DNA of 64,000 nt. Origin: Saccharomonospora piscinae (GTDB taxonomy: Bacteria; Actinomycetota; Actinomycetes; Mycobacteriales; Pseudonocardiaceae). The translations under genes and the position numbers were made by a program. This document shows, piece by piece, positions 1-52,600 of this stretch. Numbering within the stretch: position 1 is the first letter of the stretch; every line of letters starts with the position of its first letter. The notes below the pieces were generated by a model, which saw nothing but the letters and a program-made list of their open reading frames with translations, ran no database searches and was not told the DNA's origin. The stretch is taken from assembly GCF_005862235.1 (NCBI RefSeq), contig NZ_VCEK01000004.1:695869-759868 (forward strand). Direction: 5' to 3'.

Positions 1-15210
<15,210 letters not shown>

Positions 15211-15255
15211 TGCGAACGGCGGCCATCCCACACTTCGGACTGGAACGGGTATTGC
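15211..15255 (+). other. Intergenic gap between PKS genes 1 and 2
   Basis: This 45-base spacer contains no terminator-like hairpin that I can see. A weak purine-rich stretch (GGAACGGG at 15242-15249) lies about six bases before the ATG at 15256 and is the likely ribosome binding site. Cotranscription of the two genes is likely. Confidence 0.6.
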
Positions 15256-30849
<15,594 letters not shown>

Positions 30850-30851
30850 CC

Positions 30852-41657
<10,806 letters not shown>

Positions 41658-41683
41658 ACGAGCGGACCAGCACGACCGGGAAT

Positions 41684-41688
41684 AGGGG
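41684..41688 (+). promoter_or_regulatory. Ribosome binding site that sets the start of PKS gene 4
   Basis: AGGGG lies seven bases before the ATG at 41696. That start places the docking helix (MADDEKLRYYLKRA) at the very N-terminus, as in neighbouring genes. An alternative in-frame ATG at 41654 overlaps the previous stop (ATGA) and would add 14 unrelated residues. Confidence 0.7.
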
Positions 41689-41695
41689 CGGCACC

Positions 41696-44600
41696 ATGGC
41701 CGACGACGAGAAGCTGCGTTACTACCTCAAGCGGGCGACCGCGGAACTGCAAGAGACGCGGGACCGGCAGCGGGCGGCCGAGGAGCGCGCGCGGGAGCCG
41801 ATCGCGATCACCGCGATGAGCTGCCGTTTCCCCGGCGGGGTCACCACGCCCGAACAGCTGTGGGACGTGGTGCTGTCCGGGGTGGACGCTCTGTCACCGT
41901 TTCCCGAGGATCGCGGGTGGCACTTCGGCAACGTGTTCTCGCGCAGCGCGAGCGACCCGGCACGGGGGTACGCGCTGGAGGGTGGGTTCGTCTACGACAT
42001 CCCGCAGTTCGACCCGGAGTTCTTCGGGATCTCGCCGCGCGAGGCACTCGCGATGGACCCGCAGCAGCGGTTGCTGCTGGAAGCGTCGTGGGAGGCCGTC
42101 GAGCGGGCCGGGATCGACATGACGTCGCTGAAGGGCAGCCGTACCGGCGTGTTCGTCGGGATGTCGCCGCAGGGGTACGCCTCGGCACCGAACCCGCCGG
42201 AGGGCACCGAGATCTACGTCGGCGTCGGCACCACCCCGAGTGTCGCGTCGGGGCGCATCGCGTACACGTTCGGCCTGAACGGGCCCGCGATCACCCTCGA
42301 CACCGCGTGCTCGTCGTCGCTGGTCGCGCTGCACATGGCCTGCCGGTCGCTCCGGGAGAACGAGTGCTCCATGGCGCTCGTCGGCGCCGCGACGCTGATG
42401 GCGATCCCCGGCGCGTTCACCGAGTTCAGCAGGCAGGGCGGTCTGTCCAGCAGCGGGCGCTGCAAGGCGTTCTCGGCCGACGCCGACGGCACCGGCTGGG
42501 GCGAGGGACTCGGGGTCGTGCTCGTCGAGCGGCTCAGCGACGCGCGACGCAACGGGCACCCCATCCTCGCGGTCGTGCGCGGATCGGCGGTGAACCAGGA
42601 CGGTGCGTCCAACGGGCTGACCGCGCCGAGCGGGCGCGCCCAGCAACGGGTGATCTCGGACGCGCTGGCCAACGCGCGGCTCTCGCCGTCGCAGGTCGAT
42701 CTCATCGAGGCGCACGGCACCGGCACGGTGCTCGGCGATCCGATCGAGGCGCAGGCGCTGGAGGCGACGTACGGGCAGAATCGGGAACGGCCCCTGTGGC
42801 TGGGTTCGGTGAAGTCGAACATCGGCCACACGCAGGCGGCGGCGGGAATGGCCGGGCTGATCAAGCTGGTGCTGGCACTGCGGCACGCGACCCTGCCGCC
42901 CACGCTGCATGTCGAGAACCCCTCCGAGTACGTCGACTGGAACGCGGGCGCGATGTCGCTGGTCACCGAGCCCGCGCCGTGGCCGGAGACGGGCGCGCCG
43001 CGTCGTGGCGGGGTGTCGTCGTTCGGGGTGAGCGGGACGAACGCGCACGTGCTGCTGGAACAGGCGCCCGACGAGGCCGAGCTGGGCGGAAGTGGCGAGG
43101 TCGGCGAGGACGGTGAGAACAGCGAGGCCGGGGACCGGGTTCCGGCGTTGTCGGCCCCCGTGGTGCCGGTGCCGGTCTCCGGAGCGTCCGCGCCGGCGTT
43201 GCGCGCGCAGGCGGGCCGGTTGCGCGCGTGGGTGGCACAGGACGCGGCACAGAATTCCGACGTCGACCTCCGGGACCTGGCGTGTTCGCTGGCGACGACG
43301 CGGGCCGCGTTCCGGCACCGCGCCGTCGCGCTGGCGGAGAACGCGGCCCAGCTCGACGAGCTCCTGGCCGCCGTCGCGAACGACCACGAGATCGCGGGTG
43401 TGGTGTCGGGTCTGTTCGAAAGTGGCGGTGCCGCTCCGGTGTTCGTGTTCCCGGGGCAGGGTGCGCAGTGGGTGGGGATGGGTCGTGGGTTGGTGGCGGA
43501 GTCTGAGGTGTTCGCGGAGTGGATGGGCCGGTGTGGTGCGGCGTTGGCGCCGTTTGTGGAGTGGGATCTGCTCGAGGTGCTGGGTGACGAGGAGTCGCTG
43601 TCCCGGGTTGATGTGGTGCAGCCGGCGTTGTGGGCGGTGATGGTGTCGTTGGCCGAGCTGTGGCGTGCGGTGGGTGTGGAGCCTGCGGGTGTGATCGGTC
43701 ACTCGCAGGGTGAGATCGCCGCCGCTGTGGTGGCGGGTGGTTTGTCGTTGGAGGACGGCGCGCGGGTGGTGGCGTTGCGCAGTCGGGCGTTGCGGCGGTT
43801 GGCCGGTGCCGGGGGCATGGTGTCGGTGGCGGCGTCGGAGGCCGAGGTGGCCGCCCGGCTGCGGGATGGGTTGTCGATCGCCGCGGTCAACGGGCCCGGA
43901 TCGGTGGTGGTCTCGGGTACGCCGGAGGCGCTGGACGCGCTGCTCGCGGAGTGCGAGAGCGACGGTGTCCGCGCCCGGAAAGTCGCGGTGGACTACGCCT
44001 CCCACTCCGCACAGGTCGATGGCCTTGAGGCCGAGCTCGTCGAGGCCCTGGCGCCGATCAAGTCGGTGTCGGCCGAGGTCGCGGTGTACTCGACGGTGTC
44101 GGGTGGATTGCTGGACACGGCGGAGATGGACGCCGGGTACTGGTTCCGGAACGTGCGGGAGCGGGTGCGGTTCGACGAGGCGGTGGGTGCGGTGCTGGGG
44201 GACGGGTACCGGGTGTTCGTGGAGGTGAGTCCCCATGCGGTGCTGACGATGGGGTTGCAGGAGTTTCCCGATGTGGTGGCGCTGGATACGTTGCGGCGTG
44301 ACGAACAGGAGTCGCGCCGGTTCCTGACGGCGGTGGCGGCGGCTCACGTGCATGGGGTGGCGATCGATTGGCGGGCCCTGTATCCGGGGGCGCGCCGGGT
44401 GGAGCTGCCGACCTACGCCTTCCAGCACCAGCGGTACTGGATCGGCGACGAAACCCCGGAACTGCCACTGGGCCCCGTGCCCGCGGAGTCCGGGGCCGAG
44501 GCCCAGTTCTGGGCCGCCGTGGAAAGCGGTGACGCCGACGCCCTCGCCGGTGTGCTCGGCGCCGACGGCGACGCCACGGCCTCGCTCACGGCCCTGCTCC

Positions 44601-46636
44601 CGGTGCTGTCCGAATGGCGCAGCCGCGAGCACCGGCAGTCCCTTGTGGATGAATGGCGGTACGAGGTCGACTGGCGTGTCGTCGACGCCGCTCGCGCGAC
44701 GCTGGTGGGAACCTGGCTGCTGGTCATCCCCGAGTCGTGGTCGGGCCACGACCTGACCGGGGGCTGCGCCGACGCGCTCTCCACGGCGGGAGCGCGCGTC
44801 GTGTCGCTCGTCCTCGACCGCGACGACCTCCGGCAGGGCCACGCCGCCAGGCTGATCGCCGAAGCGAAGGCCGACGGCGACGGCGGGGACGACGTCGCCG
44901 GGGTCCTGTCGCTGCTGGCCCTCGACAGCACTCCGAATCCGGACGAACCGGCCGTACCCCAGGGCTTCGCCGACACCGTCGCCCTGGTGCAGGCCCTTGG
45001 AACCTCGGGCGTGACCGCGCCGCTGTGGTGCGCGACCCGTGGCGCCGTCAGCGTCGGTGCCACCGATCCGCTCACCGCCCCGGCGCAGGCCACGGTCTGG
45101 GGCCTCGGTCGCGTGGCGGCACTGGAACACCCGGACCGCTGGGGCGGGCTCGTCGACCTGCCCGACGCGCTCGACCGGCGCGGTGCCGCACTGCTCGCCG
45201 AGGCGCTGAGCGGTGCGGGCGACGAGGACCAGCTCGCCGTCCGCGCGGGCGGTGTGTTCGCCCGCAGGCTCGAACGGCGCCCGCTCGGCGCGGCACCGGC
45301 ACCGCAGAGCTGGCGCCCGCGCGGAACGGTCCTCGTGAGCGGCGGTACCGGTGCGCTCGGTGGGCAGGTCGCCCGCTGGCTCGCCCGGATGGACACCCCG
45401 CCGCACCTGCTGCTCGTCAGCAGGCGTGGCGAGGACGCGCCGGGAGCCGGCGACCTCCGTCGCGAACTCACCGACTGCGGTGCCACGGTGACGATCGCGT
45501 CCTGCGACGCGGGGGACAGGACCGCGCTCGCCGCGCTGCTCGCCGACATTCCCGAGGACCGGCCGTTGACGGCGGTCGTGCACACGGCGGCCGCGCTCGA
45601 CGACGGCCTGATCGACTCCCTCGAACCGGCGCAGCTCGGCCGCGCGCTGCACGCCAAGGCCACCGCCGCCTGGAACCTGCACGAGCTCACCGAGGACCTC
45701 GATCTCGACGCGTTCGTGTTGTTCTCGTCGTTCGGCGGCATCGTCGGCACGCCAGGACAGGGAAACTACGCCCCGGCCAACGCCTACCTCGACGCGCTCG
45801 CGCTCTACCGGCGCGCACGCGGGCAGGTCGCCACCGCCGTCGCGTGGGGCGCCTGGGGCGGCGGCGGACTCGCCGAAGGGCAGTTCGGCCAGACCCTGAA
45901 CCGGCACGGCCTTCGCCTGATGGAACCGGAGCTGGCCACCGCCGCGCTCGGAAGGGCGATCGAGGGAGACGACGCCTCCGTGCTGATCGCCGACATCGAC
46001 TGGGAACGGTTCTACGTCGCGTTCACGGCGACCCGCAGCAGTCCGCTGCTCGCCGACCTGCCGGACGCCAAGCGGATCGCGGCCGACGGGCTCGGAGCCG
46101 CCGCGAGTTCGGGGGAGTCCGCCGAGCTCGTGCAGCAGCTCGCCGGCCTTTCCGAGTCCGAACAGCACACGCTGTTGCTTGACATGGTGCGCGAGCAGGC
46201 GGCCGCGGTGCTCGGGCTCACCGGCGCCGACGCGGTGGTGGTCAAGCGTGCGTTCCAGGAGATGGGGCTCGACTCGGTCACCGCCGTGGAACTGCGCAAC
46301 CGCGTCAGCGCACGGACCGGCCTCCGGCTGCCGGTGACTCTGGCCTTCGACTACCCCCAGCCGGAACGACTCGCCGACTTCCTGCGTGAGCAGCTCACCA
46401 GCGACAGCGAGGCGGGCGCGGACACCGCACTGCGCGAACTGGACCGGCTGGAGGCCGCGCTCGCGTCGGCGGCCACGGACGATGCCAGCAGGACGCGAGT
46501 GGTGAACCGCATGCGGGCACTGCTCGCGGCGCTCACCGGCGGCCAGGAGGACGCCGAGACGGTCGACGACCGGCTCGAAACAGCCTCCGACGACGAGATG
46601 TTCGAGCTGCTGGGCAAGAAGTTCGGTATCGCCTGA
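41696..46636 (+). CDS. Single-module type I polyketide synthase, module J
   Basis: This 1646-residue synthase performs one extension with a methyl branch and one keto reduction. Domains are docking helix 1-32, KS 34-455, AT 579-875, KR 985-1460, ACP 1490-1565, docking tail 1575-1646 ending GKKFGIA. The start at 41696 is chosen because a good ribosome binding site precedes it and the docking helix then begins at residue 2; an ATG at 41654 is possible. The AT signature (GHSQGE, YASH) predicts methylmalonyl. The KR has LDD and an intact Ser/Tyr/Asn set with Pro two residues after Tyr. The AT DNA is nearly identical in places to that of module D, suggesting a recent AT copy or gene conversion. 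The next gene begins 38 bases downstream. Confidence 0.97.
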   Translation: MADDEKLRYYLKRATAELQETRDRQRAAEERAREPIAITAMSCRFPGGVTTPEQLWDVVLSGVDALSPFPEDRGWHFGNVFSRSASDPARGYALEGGFVYDIPQFDPEFFGISPREALAMDPQQRLLLEASWEAVERAGIDMTSLKGSRTGVFVGMSPQGYASAPNPPEGTEIYVGVGTTPSVASGRIAYTFGLNGPAITLDTACSSSLVALHMACRSLRENECSMALVGAATLMAIPGAFTEFSRQGGLSSSGRCKAFSADADGTGWGEGLGVVLVERLSDARRNGHPILAVVRGSAVNQDGASNGLTAPSGRAQQRVISDALANARLSPSQVDLIEAHGTGTVLGDPIEAQALEATYGQNRERPLWLGSVKSNIGHTQAAAGMAGLIKLVLALRHATLPPTLHVENPSEYVDWNAGAMSLVTEPAPWPETGAPRRGGVSSFGVSGTNAHVLLEQAPDEAELGGSGEVGEDGENSEAGDRVPALSAPVVPVPVSGASAPALRAQAGRLRAWVAQDAAQNSDVDLRDLACSLATTRAAFRHRAVALAENAAQLDELLAAVANDHEIAGVVSGLFESGGAAPVFVFPGQGAQWVGMGRGLVAESEVFAEWMGRCGAALAPFVEWDLLEVLGDEESLSRVDVVQPALWAVMVSLAELWRAVGVEPAGVIGHSQGEIAAAVVAGGLSLEDGARVVALRSRALRRLAGAGGMVSVAASEAEVAARLRDGLSIAAVNGPGSVVVSGTPEALDALLAECESDGVRARKVAVDYASHSAQVDGLEAELVEALAPIKSVSAEVAVYSTVSGGLLDTAEMDAGYWFRNVRERVRFDEAVGAVLGDGYRVFVEVSPHAVLTMGLQEFPDVVALDTLRRDEQESRRFLTAVAAAHVHGVAIDWRALYPGARRVELPTYAFQHQRYWIGDETPELPLGPVPAESGAEAQFWAAVESGDADALAGVLGADGDATASLTALLPVLSEWRSREHRQSLVDEWRYEVDWRVVDAARATLVGTWLLVIPESWSGHDLTGGCADALSTAGARVVSLVLDRDDLRQGHAARLIAEAKADGDGGDDVAGVLSLLALDSTPNPDEPAVPQGFADTVALVQALGTSGVTAPLWCATRGAVSVGATDPLTAPAQATVWGLGRVAALEHPDRWGGLVDLPDALDRRGAALLAEALSGAGDEDQLAVRAGGVFARRLERRPLGAAPAPQSWRPRGTVLVSGGTGALGGQVARWLARMDTPPHLLLVSRRGEDAPGAGDLRRELTDCGATVTIASCDAGDRTALAALLADIPEDRPLTAVVHTAAALDDGLIDSLEPAQLGRALHAKATAAWNLHELTEDLDLDAFVLFSSFGGIVGTPGQGNYAPANAYLDALALYRRARGQVATAVAWGAWGGGGLAEGQFGQTLNRHGLRLMEPELATAALGRAIEGDDASVLIADIDWERFYVAFTATRSSPLLADLPDAKRIAADGLGAAASSGESAELVQQLAGLSESEQHTLLLDMVREQAAAVLGLTGADAVVVKRAFQEMGLDSVTAVELRNRVSARTGLRLPVTLAFDYPQPERLADFLREQLTSDSEAGADTALRELDRLEAALASAATDDASRTRVVNRMRALLAALTGGQEDAETVDDRLETASDDEMFELLGKKFGIA
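41795..46390 (+). other. PKS module J: KS-AT(methylmalonyl)-KR(B-type)-ACP
   Basis: The KS Cys is at 42308-42310. The KS has unusual stretches: VGAATLM where sisters have AGGVTVM, and TAPSGRAQ where sisters have TAPNGPSQ. The AT has GHSQGE at 43697-43714 and YASH at 43994-44005. The KR has LDD at 45596-45604 and GTPGQGNYAPAN with Tyr at 45767 and Asn at 45779. The Pro after Tyr resembles epimerising B2 reductases, but the Asn before Tyr resembles B1, so the methyl configuration is left open. The ACP Ser is at 46274, in the variant GLDSV. The predicted contribution is the C8 methyl and C9 hydroxyl. Confidence 0.92.
43436..44320 (+). repeat. Methylmalonyl AT repeat, copy 3 (module J)
   Basis: This copy shares exact runs with copy 2, but some stretches use the C-ending codons of copy 1 (for example 43560-43600). 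That mosaic suggests exchange between AT copies. Confidence 0.85.
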
Positions 46637-46674
46637 GCGCGACACCCGACCCGCGACGAGATAGGGCCTACGAC
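46637..46674 (+). promoter_or_regulatory. Spacer with ribosome binding site before PKS gene 5
   Basis: This 38-base spacer carries ATAGGG; its AGGG (46663-46666) is eight bases before the ATG at 46675. The same ATAGGG string precedes gene 4. No terminator or promoter is evident, so readthrough from gene 4 is expected. Confidence 0.65.
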
Positions 46675-49600
46675 ATGTCGAACGAGGACAAGCTCCGCTA
46701 CTTCCTGAAGAAGGTCAGCGCCGAGCTCGACGCGGCGCAGGGGCGGGTGCGTGAGCTGGAGGCCATGGACGCCGAGCCGATCGCGCTGGTCGGCATCGGG
46801 TGCCGGTTCCCAGGAGGGGTGCGCTCCGCCGAGGAGCTGTGGGAACTGGTGGAGACCGGCACCGACGCGATCTCGGCGTTTCCCACCGATCGCGGCTGGG
46901 ACCTCGACCAGATCTTCGGCTCGAAGCTCGGCGACGGCACCTACCGGGCCGAGGGCGGGTTCCTGTACGACGCGGGCGACTTCGACGCGGGCTTCTTCGG
47001 TATCTCACCGCGCGAGGCGCTGGCCACCGATCCGCAGCAGCGCGTGCTGCTCGAAACGGCATGGGAGGCGTTCGAGGACGCCGGGATCGTCCCGGACACC
47101 CTGCGGGGCAGCAAGACCGGCGTGTACGTCGGAACCAACGGGCAGGACTACCCCGCCGTGCTGCTCGGATCCAAGGCCGGGGGCGAGGGCCACTCCGCTA
47201 CCGGCAGCGCCGCGGCCGTGGTCTCCGGCCGGATCTCCTACACCTTCGGCCTCGAAGGTCCGGCGCTGACCGTCGACACGGCGTGCTCGTCGTCGCTGGT
47301 CGCCCTGCATCTCGCGGCCGAGGCGCTCCGGCGGCGCGAGGTCTCGCTGGCGCTCGCGGGCGGCGTGACCGTGATGGCGACACCCGGCATGTTCGCCGGG
47401 TTCAGCCAGCAGCAGGGACTGCTGGCCGCGGACGGCCGGTGCAAGTCGTTCGCCGACACCGCCGACGGAACCGGTTTCGCCGAAGGCGTCGGGCTGCTCC
47501 TGGTCGAGCGGCTCTCCGACGCCCGGCGCAACGGGCACGACGTGCTCGCCGTCCTGCGCGGCTCGGCGGTGAACCAGGACGGTGCGTCCAACGGGCTGAC
47601 CGCCCCGAACGGGCCGTCCCAGCAACGGGTCATCTGGCAGGCGCTCGCCGATGCCGGACTGTCTCCCGAACAGGTTCACGCGGTGGAGGCACACGGAACG
47701 GGCACCGTGCTCGGCGACCCGATCGAGGCGCAGGCGCTGCTGGCGACCTACGGCGCGCACCGGCCCGAGAACGAGCCGCTGTGGCTCGGGTCCATCAAGT
47801 CCAACATCGGTCACACGCAGGCGGCCGCCGGCGTCGCAGGCGTGATCAAGATGGTGATGGCGATGCGGCACGGCGCGTTGCCGAAGACCCTGCACGCCGA
47901 GCAGCGGACGACCAAGGTCGACTGGGAGTCGGGCGCGGTGTCGTTGCTGACCGAGAAGCGCGAGTGGGACGCGGGCGAGGCGCCGAGGCGGGCGGCGGTC
48001 TCGTCGTTCGGGGTCAGCGGAACGAACGCGCATGTGGTGCTGGAACAGGCGCCCCCGCGACCCGAGCCGGAGCCGGAGCCGGTGGGAACGCCCTCGGTGC
48101 CGTGGGTCCTGTCGGCGGCCACCGAGGAGGGGCTGCGGGCACAGGCGCGGCGGTTGCTGGAGTTCGTCGCCGCCCGCCCCGACTCCGACATGGCCGACAT
48201 GGCCGACGTGGCCGACACGGCCTGGTCGTTGGTGACCTCGCGAGCGGCGATGGAACACCGCGCGGTGGTCGTGGGCGCAGACCTCGCCGCGTTGCGAGCC
48301 GGGCTGGAGGCGGTGGCCCACGGCAGGCCCGACCCGGCGGTGGTGCGGGGAGCCACGGCGGGCGAGCCGAGCGTGGTGTTCGTGTTCCCCGGCCAGGGCA
48401 CGCACTGGGCTGGCATGGCCGCGGGCCTGCTGGAGCACTCGCCGGTCTTCGCGGCGCGTTTCGACGAGTGCGCCGCCGAGCTGCGACGGTGGGTGGAGTG
48501 GTCGCCTGCGGACGTGCTGCGTCAGGCGCCGGGAGCACCGGATCTCGCCAGGGTCGATGTGGTGCAGCCGCTGTTGTGGGCGGTGATGGTGTCGCTGGCT
48601 GCGGTGTGGCGCTCCTTCGGGGTGAAGCCCTCGGCGGTGGTGGGGCACTCGCAGGGCGAGATCGCCGCGGCCTGCGTGGCGGGCGGGCTCGGTCTTGGCG
48701 AGGGCGCGCGTGTGGTGGCGTTGCGCAGCAAGGCGCTGAGGGCGCTGTCCGGGCGCGGCGGGATGCTGGCCATCGTCGCGGGCGTGGACTGGGTCGCGCC
48801 ACGGCTGGAGCCGTTCGAGGGACGGATCTCGGTCGCGGCGGTCAACGGCCCCTCGTCGGTGGTGGTCTCCGGCGACGAGGACGCGCTGGATGAACTGGTG
48901 GCCGTCTGCGAGGCCGACGAGGTGCGGGCACGCCGGGTCACGGTGGACTACGCCTCCCACTCCGCCCAGGTCGACGAGCTGGAAACCGAGCTGCTCGACG
49001 CGCTGGCTCCGGTGGCCCCGCAGTCGTCGGACATACCGCTGTACTCGACGCTCACCGGGCGATCGCTCGACACCGCGCGGATGGACGCGCGCTACTGGTT
49101 CGACAACCTGCGCTCGACCGTGCTCTTCGACGACGCCGCCCGCGCCGCGATCGCCGATGGGCACACCGTCTTCGTCGAGGTCAGCCCGCACCCCGTGCTG
49201 ACCATGAGCATCCAGGAACACCCCGGCACCACGGCCTTCGGCACCCTGCGTCGCGACGAGGACGACCTCCCCCGCCTGCTCACCTCACTGGCGGAGGCGC
49301 ACACCCACGGCCTGCCCGTCGACTGGACCGCGTTGTTCTCCGGCGCGGACCGCCGCCGCGTCCACCTGCCCACCTACGCCTTCCAGCGCAGGCGGTACTG
49401 GCCCGAGGGGCGGGGTTTCGCGGAGCCGCCCGGGCCGGGTGCCGACGCGGAGTTCTGGAACGCGGTCGAGCGCTCGGACACGGCCGCGCTCGCCGAGACG
49501 CTGGAACTGCGCGGTGGGGACGAGTCGGCGCTCGACACCGTGCTCCCCGCCCTGTCCCGGTGGCGCCGCCGGCGCGACACGCAGTCCACGATGGACGGTT

Positions 49601-52600
49601 GGCGCTACCACGCCCAGTGGAAGCCGATCGCCGTGCCGAGGGCCGTTCCGGTGGGACGCCACCTGGCGGTGATCCCGGCGGCGAAGACCGACCACCCGGT
49701 CGTCGACGCGGTCGTCGCCGCGTTGCCCGGTGTGGCCACGCTGGTCGTGGACGCCGAGCGGCTCGACCGTGCCGGTCTGGCCGCCGCGCTCGCGGAGCAC
49801 GCCGGGACGGCGGGCGTGGTGTCGCTGCTGGCGCTCGACGAGCAGCCGATGCCGGACGCCCCGTCCGTACCGGCGGGCCTGGCCGCGACACTGGCACTGA
49901 CGCAGGCGCTCGGTGACGCGGGGATCCAGGCGCCGCTGTGGGCGCTGACCGCGGGAGCCGTCGCCACCAGCGACGCCGAGGACGTACCCGCCCCCGCACA
50001 GGCCGCCGTGTGGGGCCTGGGCAGGGTGATCGCCCTCGAACACCCCGAACGCTGGGGCGGCCTCATCGACCTGCCGCCCGAGCCGGACCGCCGCGCCGCG
50101 TCCCGTGCGTGCGCGCTCGTGGCGGGCGACACCGGCGACGACGAGTTCGCCGTGCGACCCGCAGGCGTGCTGACCCGCAGGCTCGTCCACGGTGCGGGCG
50201 CGGCTGCCCGTCGCGAGTGGCGGCCCAGCGGGTCCGTGCTGGTGACCGGCGGCACCGGGGCACTCGGCACGCACGTCGCGCGGTGGCTCGCCGACAACGG
50301 CGCCGAGCACCTCGTTCTCCTCAGCAGGAGCGGGAAAGACGCCGACGGTGCCGACGATCTCGTGCGGGACCTCACCGGCCGAGGCGTCACCGTCACCGTC
50401 GCCGCGTGCGACGCCGCCGACCGCGCCGCGCTGGCCGACGTCGTCGCCGCCGTGCCTGCCCAGCACCCCCTCACCGCGGTCGTCCACACGGCGGGCGTGC
50501 TGGCCGACGGTGTGCTCGACTCGATGGGGCCGGGCGAGCTCGCGCACGTGTTCCGCCCGAAGCTCGACGCGGCGTTCGCGCTGCACGAGGCGACCCTGCA
50601 CCTGGACCTGTCGGCGTTCGTGCTGTTCTCGTCCTTCGCGGGCACGCTCGGCAACGCGGGACAGGGCAACTACGCGGCGGCGAACGCGGCGCTCGACGCC
50701 GTCGCGGCGCACCGGAAGGCCCGGGGACTGCCCGCGACGTCGATCGCCTGGGGCCTCTGGGACGGCGACAGCCTCGCCGGAGAGGCACGGGTCAACGCCC
50801 GCCTTCGCCGTGGCGGCACGGGCGCGATGCCGCCCGAACTCGCCGTCGCGGCCATGCACGACGCCGTCGAGCGCGACCGCGCCGATCTCGTCGTGGCCGA
50901 TCTGGACTGGACGAAGGCCGGGTCCGGTTTCCTGCTGGCCGGCCGCCACGCCGTCCTCGCCGACCTGCCCGAGATCCGGGCGCTCGCGGCGGACACACCC
51001 GGCGAGGCCGGGGCGCAGGACTCGTTCGACGCCCTCGCGGGGATGTCGCGGGCCGAGCGGCACCGGCAGGTGCTCGACCTCGTGAAGGGCACCGCCGCCG
51101 CGGTGCTGGGGCACGCCTCCGCCGACGAGGTCGCGGACGGCGTCGCCTTCCGCGACCTCGGTTTCGACTCGCTCACCGCGGTCGAACTGCGCAACGTGCT
51201 CAGCGCGCGGACCGGGCTGCGCTTGCCGGCCAGTCTCGTCTTCGACTACCCCACACCCGGCGAGCTGGCCGAGCACCTGCACGCGGAACTGACCGGGGAC
51301 GCCGACACCACCCCGGCCGCCGCGCCCCCCGCCGCCTCCGAGGCTTCGAAGGTCTCCGAGGCCTCGAAGGCCTCGGAGGCCGCCGACGAGCCGATCGCGA
51401 TCGTCGGCATGAGCTGCCGCTTCCCCGGTGGCGTGCGTTCGCCCGAGCAGTTCTGGGACCTGCTCGCCACGGGAACCGACGCGATCACCGAGCTGCCCAC
51501 GGACCGCGGCTGGGACCTCGACGCGGTCTTCGCCACGATCCCGCCCGACGCGCAGGTCCGGGGCGGTGGCTTCCTCGACGACATCGGGGCCTTCGACCCC
51601 GCGTTCTTCGGTATCTCCCCGCGTGAGGCACTGGCGATGGACCCGCAGCAGCGGCTGCTGCTCGAAACGTCGTGGGAGGCGTTCGAGAACGCGGGCATCG
51701 ATCCGTCCTCGGCCCGGGGCAGCGACACGGGCGTGTTCGTCGGCACCAACGGGCAGGACTACCTCAACCTGATGATGTTCGCGGAGCCGAACCTCCAGGG
51801 TTACGTGGCCACCGGCAGCGGCGCGAGCGTGCTCTCGGGCCGGGTGTCGTACACCTTCGGCTTCGAGGGGCCCGCGTGTACCGTCGACACCGCGTGCTCG
51901 TCGTCGCTGGTCGCGCTGCATCTCGCCGGCAGGGCCCTGCGCCACGGCGAATGCACGATGGCGCTCGCCGCCGGGGTGACCGTGATGTCGACGCCGGGCG
52001 TGTTCGTCGGTTTCAGCCAGCAGGGTGTGCAGGCCGCCGACGGCCGGTGCAAGGCGTTCTCCGACTCCGCCGACGGCGCGGGCTGGGCCGAGGGTGTCGG
52101 CGTGCTGGTGCTGGAACGGCTGTCCGACGCGCGGCGAAACGGGCACGACGTGCTCGCCGTCGTGCGCGGCTCGGCGGTGAACTCCGACGGCGCGTCCAAC
52201 GGTCTCACCGCGCCGAACGGCCCCTCCCAGCAGCGAGTGATCAAGCAGGCGCTGGCGGACGCGGGGCTCGCCCCGTCCGAGATCGACGCGGTCGAGGCCC
52301 ACGGAACGGGCACGGCGCTCGGCGACCCGATCGAGGCGCAGGCGCTGATGGCCACGTACGGCAGGGACCGACAGCGTCCGCTGTGGCTCGGCTCGGTGAA
52401 GTCGAACATCGGCCACACCCAGGCCGCCGCCGGAGTCGCCGGAGTGCTCAAGATGGTGCTCGCGCTGCGGCACGGAGCGCTGCCGAGGACGCTGCACGCC
52501 GACGTGCCCTCTTCGGAGATCGACTGGTCGGACGGTGCCGTCTCCCTGCTGGCCGATCCGGTCGACTGGCCGGACGACGGCACGCCGCGCAGGGCGGGCG

